From JBEKYH01 sp049511115 (GTDB lineage: Bacteria > Planctomycetota > Phycisphaerae > Tepidisphaerales > Tepidisphaeraceae): a stretch of DNA of 11,185 nt. Below the pieces are notes generated by a model. It had not been told where the DNA came from and made no database searches. It saw nothing but the letters and a program-made list of their open reading frames with translations. Numbering within the stretch: the first letter of the stretch is position 1; each line of letters starts with the position of its first letter. Location: assembly GCA_049511115.1 (NCBI GenBank), contig JBEKYH010000127.1, positions 1 to 11,185 on the forward strand, read 5' to 3'. Both the position numbers and the translations under genes were made by a program. This document shows, one piece after another, positions 1 to 5,036 of the stretch.

Positions 1-150
1 CCAAAGGCGGACGCGGCCGGAGGCGGAGATCAGACGCCGGCCGGCGGCGAGCTCGAGGAGGGCGGAGAGGAGCATGAGGGTCGCCGCGAGGAGGAGGTAC
101 TGCCAGGCCGTGAGGGCAGTGAGGAAAGCGGCGGCGAGAAGAGGGCTCAT
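1..150 (-). CDS. N-terminus of a membrane protein, cut by the window edge
   Basis: Read on the minus strand, an ATG at 148-150 opens 50 codons with no stop before the window edge, so the C-terminal part is missing. The peptide starts MSPLLAAAFLTALTAW and continues with a long run of Leu, Ala, Thr and Met. This gives one or two hydrophobic segments (about residues 3-15 and 17-37) followed by an Arg-rich stretch (AAGRRLISASGRVRLW), as expected for a membrane anchor with a positive cytoplasmic flank. The GC-rich third positions look coding. I see no clear Shine-Dalgarno in front of the ATG. The gene points away from the toxin-antitoxin pair. The family cannot be named from this fragment. Confidence 0.5.
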   Translation of the reverse strand, partial: MSPLLAAAFLTALTAWQYLLLAATLMLLSALLELAAGRRLISASGRVRLW

Positions 151-295
151 GGCCGAAGCATATTAGCATGGGCGGGTCCGTTTGTTAACGGTTGGTAGCT
201 TTATTGTCGGTGGCTTTGGAATCCGGCCCACACCGCGTGTCGCCCCGCCGTCGGGACTTGGCTGTTCGACTCAGCCGCAGCTTTGTTGGTAAGAT

Positions 296-312
296 ATTCC
301 ATAATATGGAAT
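296..312. promoter_or_regulatory. Perfect 17-bp palindrome over the toxin start codon
   Basis: ATTCCATA (296-303), a single central A (304) and TATGGAAT (305-312) form a perfect inverted repeat that contains the ATG at 306-308. Toxin-antitoxin operons are usually repressed by the antitoxin binding short inverted repeats at the promoter or start. This is therefore a candidate operator for the ribbon-helix-helix protein encoded at 575-877. It could also be an RNA hairpin that hides the start codon, although a one-base centre folds poorly as RNA, which favours a DNA-binding role. A second inverted repeat, GGCTG-N7-CAGCC, lies at 260-276. Confidence 0.5.
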
Positions 313-578
313 TCGTCTGGAATCGACGAAACATCGAACACATTGCGAAACACGGGATATCTACGGGGGAGGCAGAATGGATTGTCGAGAACGCCAATCG
401 CCCCTACCCGGAAATGATCGGTGAAGGGAAGCGGCTGGTGGTCGGCAAGGTGACCAGCGGCGAATATGTGCAAATCATTTATGTGCCTTCGCGATCGGTC
501 GCCGGTGCGGTTTACGTAATCCACGGCCGCTGGCTGACCGACGATGAGAAGCGACGGTTCCGTAGGAGAAAAAGATGA
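306..578 (+). CDS. brnT: BrnT-like ribonuclease toxin of a type II toxin-antitoxin pair
   Basis: A 90-aa protein resembling the BrnT family, RelE-fold ribonucleases that inhibit translation until bound by their antitoxin. Seen in the sequence: an N-terminal EFVWNRRNIEHIAKHGIS block (residues 2-19) matching the family's F-x-W-D-x-x-K-x-x-x-N-x-x-KHG-I-S opening, then an acidic helix EAEWIVENA, a beta-rich middle (KRLVVGKVTSGEYVQIIYV), and a C-terminal VIHGRWLTDDEKRRF block matching the usual R-I-I-S-A-R-x-A-T-x-x-E-x-x-x-Y. The very basic tail RRFRRRKR is typical of an RNA-binding toxin. The frame is open back to 192, but similarity begins at this ATG, so the 38 codons upstream are probably untranslated. 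The Shine-Dalgarno is weak. The stop overlaps the downstream start by ATGA, so the two are co-translated. Divergent residues leave toxicity unproven. Confidence 0.75.
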   Translation: MEFVWNRRNIEHIAKHGISTGEAEWIVENANRPYPEMIGEGKRLVVGKVTSGEYVQIIYVPSRSVAGAVYVIHGRWLTDDEKRRFRRRKR

Positions 579-877
579 AGAAGTTAACCAAGCACCCTGA
601 GGACATGAGCGCCGATGAGCTTGCTGAGGCTACGAAACGGTTTGACCGACCGTTCGTCTTTGAACAGGCCAGGCCGATGACAAAGGATGAACGCGCCGAG
701 GAGCAACGGCTGCGGAACAAGCGATCGAGAAATGGAACGGACCATCGGAGAATAAGCGTGTCCCTTGAGCAACGCGTCCTTGATAAGGCGGATGCCTTAG
801 CGAAAAAGAGCGGAATAAAGCGCTCCGAGTTGATTTCGCGCCTCGTAGCGGCGGGATTGGCGAAAGGCGCCATCTGA
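575..877 (+). CDS. Ribbon-helix-helix antitoxin, partner of the BrnT-like toxin
   Basis: A 100-aa protein whose ATG overlaps the toxin stop (575-578). A good Shine-Dalgarno, AGGAGA, lies about 8 bp upstream inside the toxin gene. The N-terminal half (residues 1-50) is charged and probably flexible: MSADELAEATKRFDRPFVFE resembles the toxin-wrapping region seen in antitoxins of this type. Residues 58-95 form a ribbon-helix-helix fold: a strand RRISVSLE, a helix QRVLDKADALAKKSG, a turn IKRSE and a second helix LISRLVAAGL. The fold dimerises to bind DNA, so the protein most likely neutralises the toxin and represses the operon, possibly through the palindrome at 296-312. It looks more like CopG-type helices than a textbook BrnA, so I give no symbol. 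Confidence 0.8.
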   Translation: MKKLTKHPEDMSADELAEATKRFDRPFVFEQARPMTKDERAEEQRLRNKRSRNGTDHRRISVSLEQRVLDKADALAKKSGIKRSELISRLVAAGLAKGAI

Positions 878-897
878 GTGGGCCGCTTCGGAAATGG

Positions 898-1536
898 TCA
901 CTTGACGGATTGTACTAATGGGCAGCACAGCATTGCCGACAGACGGCTTGCGATCCGGCCGGGCAACTGCGAGTCTGCGGACGAGAGACGAAAACGCAGG
1001 CGGCGACCTTGGCGGCGGCGGATGCAAAGATCAGCCACTGTTCGCGTCCAGTTCAGATTTCCCCGGACCGGGCGGAGTTCGATGGCAGTGATCTCGCTTG
1101 CTGGCCACTTTTGCTCGCGCATTTTCCAAAAAGCCAGACGGGACAGAGCCAGTCCTGCATTATCGGCGGCGAGAACGCGGGGAACGCGGCCCCAGCGGCG
1201 ATATGTCCACCAATTAAAGATAGCCGCACCGCAATATGCCAGCGAAGGGATTCCAAAACATAGCGTTGCCCGTACGCATACTCGACGGAAGTCGGCGACC
1301 AAATCGGGTGGCGGCGGCCCTAGTTCGTTCAGCATCAGCCAAAGGAGGCGCACGATTGCGATTCCTACAACAAGAATTGCGACGCCAGTGACGGCTGGAA
1401 TAACGATCTCAACTATGCACACCCACTTTGGCGGCACTGCGAAAATCACGCGGACACAACCCTCGGATTCCTCAAGCGTCAGCCTGCGCGGTGGAGTTTG
1501 CTTTGGCGAAGTTGGTCCCGGCGTCGATGCTGTCAT
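898..1536 (-). CDS. Two-helix membrane protein with a cytoplasmic domain, function unknown
   Basis: A 212-aa protein I do not recognise. The N-terminus (residues 1-22) is Pro/Thr-rich. Two hydrophobic segments follow, at about 39-67 (CIVEIVIPAVTGVAILVVGI) and 88-108 (VRATLCFGIPSLAYCGAAIF), separated by a Pro-rich link. The C-terminal 100 residues are soluble and basic, with alternating strands and a conserved-looking KWPASEITAIEL segment, a layout loosely like bacterial PH-type membrane-proximal domains; that comparison is inference. The minus strand is the better reading here because it gives coherent membrane helices and protein-like composition, whereas the 243-codon plus-strand frame across the same DNA is a low-complexity Arg/Ser/Thr shadow. 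The gene ends 20 bp from the antitoxin stop (convergent) and begins 97 bp from the divergent methyltransferase. No strong Shine-Dalgarno is visible. Confidence 0.65.
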   Translation of the reverse strand: MTASTPGPTSPKQTPPRRLTLEESEGCVRVIFAVPPKWVCIVEIVIPAVTGVAILVVGIAIVRLLWLMLNELGPPPPDLVADFRRVCVRATLCFGIPSLAYCGAAIFNWWTYRRWGRVPRVLAADNAGLALSRLAFWKMREQKWPASEITAIELRPVRGNLNWTRTVADLCIRRRQGRRLRFRLSSADSQLPGRIASRLSAMLCCPLVQSVK

Positions 1537-1598
1537 CGGCTTTCACTTGAGCGATCGAGCAGTCATTTGGCCGTCCCGATGCCTGAGAGTCAAGTATA

Positions 1599-1615
1599 AC
1601 CACCATTGAGGTGGT
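1599..1615. promoter_or_regulatory. Inverted repeat in the divergent intergenic region before the methyltransferase
   Basis: ACCACC (1599-1604), loop ATTGA, GGTGGT (1610-1615): a perfect 6-bp inverted repeat in an AT-richer patch (with TATAAC at 1595-1600 and TAGTAT at 1615-1620). It lies 18 bp before the methyltransferase ATG and within the 97 bp shared with the divergent gene. It could be an operator or a 5' hairpin. I could not match a convincing -35 with either -10-like hexamer. Confidence 0.3.
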
Positions 1616-1633
1616 AGTATCCTCTGGAACGCC

Positions 1634-2407
1634 ATGCTCTACGAACTCAAACAAAAACTCCCCCCTCCCGTTCGGCATTTGATCCGCCGGATGCTCAACC
1701 GCATGAGCGGCCTACCCGAGGAGGCGGCGGATTTGACGCCTAAGCTCCACGCCATGCTGCGCGGCAAGGTCGCGGCGGGGCCGTTTGCGGGGATGACTTA
1801 CATCGCGGCGGCCAGCGGGAGCGAAATCTGCCCGAAATTGCTGGGGACTTATGAGATGGAGCTTTGGCCGATTGTCACCGAGGCGGTAAAGCGGCCGTAC
1901 GATTTGTTTGTCGATCTGGGCGCGGGGGAGGGTTACTACGCCGTTGGGATGGCGCGGGCGAAGCCGGAAATGAAGGTGATCGCGTTTGAGGCCGGCGATG
2001 AGGCGCGGGCGTTATTGGCGGAGATGGTGCAACTCAATGGCGTCGCCGATCGCGTGGAGATTTGCGGAGCGGCGGCGGTGGGTGATGTACAACGATCGCT
2101 ATCCCAGGGAAAGCGAACATTGCTGCTGTGCGATGTGGAAGGGGCGGAAGTCGAACTGCTGGATCCAAAACTCGCCCCGCTACTTGAAAATGCGGATATC
2201 CTGATCGAATTGCACGACAGCCTGCGGCCGGGGACGAGCCGCCTGATACGCGAGCGATTCGCGCATCGGCGCATCGAGAAATTCTCCCGCAAGGCGCGGC
2301 ATGTGAAGGATTGCCCGTGGGTCAATCTAACGCCGCGGCAGAAGATGGTCGGCATGTGGGAAAACCGGGCCATGAAGCAGGATTGGTTTTGGATGCCGGT
2401 GCGATGA
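1634..2407 (+). CDS. FkbM-like SAM-dependent methyltransferase
   Basis: A 257-aa protein with a class I methyltransferase fold. Motif I is FVDLGAGEGYYAVGMA (residues 92-107), which binds S-adenosylmethionine. VIAFEAGDEAR (115-125) carries the acidic residue expected at the end of strand 2. LLLCDVEGAEVELLDP (163-178) has the D-x-E-G-x-E signature seen in FkbM-family enzymes, and DILIELHDSLRPG (188-200) follows. Residues 1-70 have no hydrophobic segment and no signal peptide, so it is cytoplasmic. FkbM-like enzymes often methylate sugar or lipid hydroxyls, but the substrate cannot be read here and there is no glycosyltransferase cluster nearby. The gene appears monocistronic, with a weak Shine-Dalgarno and a stem-loop just after its stop. 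Confidence 0.75.
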   Translation: MLYELKQKLPPPVRHLIRRMLNRMSGLPEEAADLTPKLHAMLRGKVAAGPFAGMTYIAAASGSEICPKLLGTYEMELWPIVTEAVKRPYDLFVDLGAGEGYYAVGMARAKPEMKVIAFEAGDEARALLAEMVQLNGVADRVEICGAAAVGDVQRSLSQGKRTLLLCDVEGAEVELLDPKLAPLLENADILIELHDSLRPGTSRLIRERFAHRRIEKFSRKARHVKDCPWVNLTPRQKMVGMWENRAMKQDWFWMPVR

Positions 2408-2411
2408 CGCG

Positions 2412-2429
2412 GTGCGCGTGAGAGCGCAC
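2412..2429. terminator. Stem-loop between convergent genes
   Basis: GTGCGC, loop GTGAGA, GCGCAC: a perfect 6-bp GC stem 4 bp after the methyltransferase stop and before the stop of the convergent small gene. There is no T-run on either side, so it is not a canonical intrinsic terminator. It may end or stabilise transcripts from both directions. Confidence 0.4.
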
Positions 2430-2449
2430 GCGGTAACGGGTGTCGCTGT

Positions 2450-2659
2450 TCATTTGCCGGTGCGTTCAGGTGGGTCTTTCTTCAATTTTTGAGCCGCTTG
2501 CATTTGCAACACCAGCCGATGGGCCTCCTCTAGCCAGTCGAGTTTTTCGGCGAAGGAAAGCTTGGCGAGCCGCTCCAGTTGCTTTTGCTCGTGATCTTCC
2601 CAGCCGTGTTCCCAGACATGGGGATTGGAGGTTTGATCTTTCCGGGTCGGATCACTCAC
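2450..2659 (-). CDS. Small charged protein (69 aa), function unknown
   Basis: A 69-aa protein if the GTG at 2657-2659 is used. I choose this start because AAGGA (minus strand, at 2668-2672) lies 8 nt upstream of it, whereas for the in-frame ATG at 2666-2668 the same element would touch the start codon. The sequence has a Trp/His-rich part (NPHVWEHGWEDHEQKQLERL) followed by a helical LSFAEKLDWLEEAHRLVLQMQ segment. Proteins with this WEHGW...EKL.WLEEAH pattern are, from memory, common small orphans in planctomycetes and proteobacteria, sometimes beside nucleotidyltransferase toxins. No such partner is present here, so an antitoxin-like role is only a guess. The composition is protein-like and amphipathic, which supports it being real. 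Confidence 0.7.
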   Translation of the reverse strand: MSDPTRKDQTSNPHVWEHGWEDHEQKQLERLAKLSFAEKLDWLEEAHRLVLQMQAAQKLKKDPPERTGK

Positions 2660-2833
2660 GGGCGGCATCCTTGTTTAATCGCTTTATGATCGCGATATCG
2701 TACCCACCGCTGCCGTCACTTCCACTTTGTCCAATCCCCTCCACAAATCACAGATCATCGAAAGCGATACTGCGACAAGTCCCAGGATTGAGTATCATGG
2801 CGCGCCCTGGCCGGCAAAAAACGAGGTTGGAAC

Positions 2834-4390
2834 ATGAGCGAATCCGCAGACGGCGCATCACCGGTTGAAAACCCTCGCCAGACGACGTCCTCATCGCGCT
2901 CCACGCGACGCGCTTTTTTAAGGCAGTCAGCAATGGCGGCCGCCATGGTGCCGCTGGCGGAGTTGGGAGCATCGGGCGCGCCCGCGACCTTGCCGTCTGA
3001 TCCAGCGGCGAATCGTCCCAGGCCCAATGTTCTGCTGGTTATTTCCGATCAGTATCGCTGGGATTTCATTTGCGCATACGGCCAGAATCCGATGGACTTC
3101 ACGCCAAATCTTGATGGCATGTTGCGCCGGGGAACGGCATTTCAAAATGCCTTCGCAAACCAGCCGCTCTGCTCGCCGTCGCGCGCCTGCCTGTTGACCG
3201 GCATGTACGCCACGCAGACGGGCGTCTGGAGGCTGGGGCTGGGATTGCCGCCGGGCGCGCCGACGCTGGCCACCATTCTGCGCGGCGCGGGTTACTCGAC
3301 CAACTTTATCGGCAAATGGCACCTGGCCCCCAACACCGCCCAGAACGAGGCCAGCCACGGACCCGTGGAGCCGCAATATCGCGGCGGGTTTGATGACCTG
3401 TGGCAGGCGTCCAATGAACTGGAGCGAACCTCCCATCCCTACCAAGGCACCATCTGGGACGGCGACGGCAAACCGATGACTTATGACGGCGTATATCGCG
3501 TCGATTATCTGACCGATCTGGCCGTGAAATTCCTCCAGCAGAAGCAGGAAAAGCCGTTCTTCCTGGTCCTTTCGCAGCTTGAGCCGCATCAGCAGAACGA
3601 TTTGAACGGCTTTTCGCCGCCCAAGGGATATGACGAGAAATTCCGCAATCCGTATGTGCCGCCCGATCTGCGGCCATTCCCCGGCGACTGGCCGTTCCAG
3701 CTCGCCAACTATTACGGAGACTGCAAGAGCATTGACGAGTCGATGGGGAAAATCTTCCAGACGCTCAAGGACCAGAATCTGGAAGACAACACCATCGTGA
3801 TTTTCCTGAGCGACCACGGCTGCCATTTCCGCACGCGAAATGCGGAGTACAAACGAAGCCCGCATGAAAGCTCCATCCACATCCCCCTGCTCATTCAAGG
3901 GCCGGGCTTCAATAACAGCCGCATGATTCCCGAGCTGGTAAGCCTCGTGGATTTCGCGCCGTCGCTGCTGGCCGCGCTTGGGCTGCCGATTCCGCCGACG
4001 ATGAAAGGGCACAATTTCCTGCCCCTGATCGACGATGCGGAGGCGCGCGCGTCATGGCGGAATGAAGTGTTCGTGCAGATCAGCGAGTCAGAAACCGCTC
4101 GCGCCATTCGGACGCCGGAGTGGACATACGTCGCGCTGGCCCCCGACGCCAATCTCCGCTCGGATTCAGGAAGCGCTGAATATCGCGATTATCAACTTTA
4201 CAACAACTTTGCCGACCCGGCCCAGATTGTGAATCTGGCCGGCCGTTCCGATCCGCCCGATCTGGTCCAGTACGCCGGCAACCGATCCATGACGCAGATC
4301 ACCAACGAACTCCGCCAGCGCCTGCTGGCCCGCATGGAGGAAGCCGGCGAACCGCCGACGCGGATTACAAGGTGGCAGTTTTATCCGTGA
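2834..4390 (+). CDS. Tat-exported formylglycine-dependent sulfatase
   Basis: A 518-aa arylsulfatase-type enzyme (alkaline phosphatase superfamily) expected to hydrolyse sulfate esters. The N-terminus has a twin-arginine signal, STRRAFLRQSAMAAAMVPL (residues 23-41), so the folded protein is exported. The sulfatase core follows: PNVLLVISDQYRWDF (64-78, metal-binding Asp), the signature CSPSRACLLTG (113-123) in which Cys113 would be oxidised to formylglycine, GKWHL (160-164), the SQLEPH stretch near 247-252, LSDHG (325-329) and KRSPHESSIHIPLLI (340-354). The C-terminal part (from about 405) has the usual EWTYV...YQLYNNFADPAQIVNLA layout. The ATG follows GAGG at 2823-2826 with 7-nt spacing. Activity needs a formylglycine-generating enzyme or equivalent maturase, which is not in the window. 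Planctomycetes carry many such enzymes for sulfated algal polysaccharides. The substrate is not deducible and no carbohydrate hydrolases adjoin it. Confidence 0.93.
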   Translation: MSESADGASPVENPRQTTSSSRSTRRAFLRQSAMAAAMVPLAELGASGAPATLPSDPAANRPRPNVLLVISDQYRWDFICAYGQNPMDFTPNLDGMLRRGTAFQNAFANQPLCSPSRACLLTGMYATQTGVWRLGLGLPPGAPTLATILRGAGYSTNFIGKWHLAPNTAQNEASHGPVEPQYRGGFDDLWQASNELERTSHPYQGTIWDGDGKPMTYDGVYRVDYLTDLAVKFLQQKQEKPFFLVLSQLEPHQQNDLNGFSPPKGYDEKFRNPYVPPDLRPFPGDWPFQLANYYGDCKSIDESMGKIFQTLKDQNLEDNTIVIFLSDHGCHFRTRNAEYKRSPHESSIHIPLLIQGPGFNNSRMIPELVSLVDFAPSLLAALGLPIPPTMKGHNFLPLIDDAEARASWRNEVFVQISESETARAIRTPEWTYVALAPDANLRSDSGSAEYRDYQLYNNFADPAQIVNLAGRSDPPDLVQYAGNRSMTQITNELRQRLLARMEEAGEPPTRITRWQFYP

Positions 4391-4420
4391 GGCGTCCAGC
4401 GAGCATTCTTAGCCTCTGAT

Positions 4421-4544
4421 CCCCTCTCCATGTACTCAGGGAGAGGGTTAGGGTGAGGGTTCTTCGCCGCCCCATTTGCGAATAGCGACCGCAACTCAAA
4501 TGCGACCCTCACCCCGCCCCTCTCCCTGAGTACATGGAGAGCGG
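4421..4544. repeat. Large intergenic inverted repeat (REP-like element)
   Basis: Two arms of about 40 bp face each other: 4421-4460 (core TCTCCATGTACTCAGGGAGA) and 4505-4544, whose reverse complement matches with few mismatches. The inner part of one arm reads GGGTTAGGGTGAGGGT and of the other GACCCTCACCCCGCCCC. The 44-bp centre holds a further CATTTG...CAAATG inverted pair (4473-4478 and 4497-4502). The element occupies the spacer between two convergent genes and would fold as one long hairpin in either transcript, so it may act as a bidirectional terminator or mRNA stabiliser. The CCCTCACCC...CTCTCCC theme is known from widespread bacterial intergenic repeats, so other copies in the genome are likely. 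Confidence 0.85.
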
Positions 4545-4589
4545 GAAATATGGCAGAGATAAGCGGATTGCCTCCGTTGCGGTTTTGAA

Positions 4590-5036
4590 TTAACGCCCGT
4601 TTGAACCCCCCGAAATAAACCGCGCGCTGGCATCCCAATCCGACCGCAAAACCGATTCCTGATGGAATCGGACGTCGTAGTCGTGCGCGATGGCGTTCAG
4701 GATCGCATCGTCCTTCGAAAAATCGTCCTTCGCATAGAGAAGAACCAAAATCGCCGTCGGCTCCTTGTGAATCTGCTTGTCATCGCCCCGGTATTGGCCT
4801 TCGCCGTACTCCAGGGTAAAGCCGTCGGGAAAACGCGGCGTGATGGATTTGTCAACGAAATCGTGCCATTGCTCGTCGGGAATCCTGACGCCGTTCTCGG
4901 TCAGGCCAAAGAACAATTCCGTCTCAACCCAATTGCCGGCCAGTGATGGGCCAGGGGAGGGTGATGCATTCTGCGAACAACCGCCCGGCAGGAAAAGCGC
5001 GGCGAGGGCGATGATCAGTTTTGCGCGGCAATTCAT
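4590..5036 (-). CDS. DUF3574-type lipoprotein
   Basis: A 148-aa secreted lipoprotein. The N-terminus MNCRAKLIIALAALFLPGGC is a signal peptide ending in a lipobox (LPGGC), with Cys20 as the lipidation site. The mature part matches the DUF3574 pattern: ELFFGLTENGVRIPDEQWHDF (residues 40-60), ITPRFPDGFTLEYGEGQYR (65-83), a lysine-containing middle and the closing YDVRFHQESVLRSDW (119-133). The family's biochemical role is not known; members are small exported proteins. Its ATG overlaps the stop of the upstream PEP-CTERM gene by ATGA (5033-5036), with GGGGCAGAG just before it, so it should be translated from the same mRNA as its neighbour. The gene ends 46 bp from the large inverted repeat. Confidence 0.85.
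   Translation of the reverse strand: MNCRAKLIIALAALFLPGGCSQNASPSPGPSLAGNWVETELFFGLTENGVRIPDEQWHDFVDKSITPRFPDGFTLEYGEGQYRGDDKQIHKEPTAILVLLYAKDDFSKDDAILNAIAHDYDVRFHQESVLRSDWDASARFISGGSNGR

Noticed and set aside
878..1609. 243-codon plus-strand frame after the antitoxin
   Set aside because: Low-complexity Arg/Ser/Thr content with no domain, starting directly at the antitoxin stop. The minus-strand frame over the same DNA encodes coherent membrane helices.
2440..2868. 142-codon plus-strand frame running into the sulfatase start
   Set aside because: It overlaps the better supported small minus-strand gene and the sulfatase start, and has no recognisable motif. Its last 23 codons from an ATG at 2798 could be read as an upstream ORF but lack a ribosome binding site.
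2927..4012. 361-codon minus-strand frame inside the sulfatase gene
   Set aside because: Antisense shadow of a gene with complete sulfatase motifs; the product is Arg/Gly/Gln-rich with no family features.
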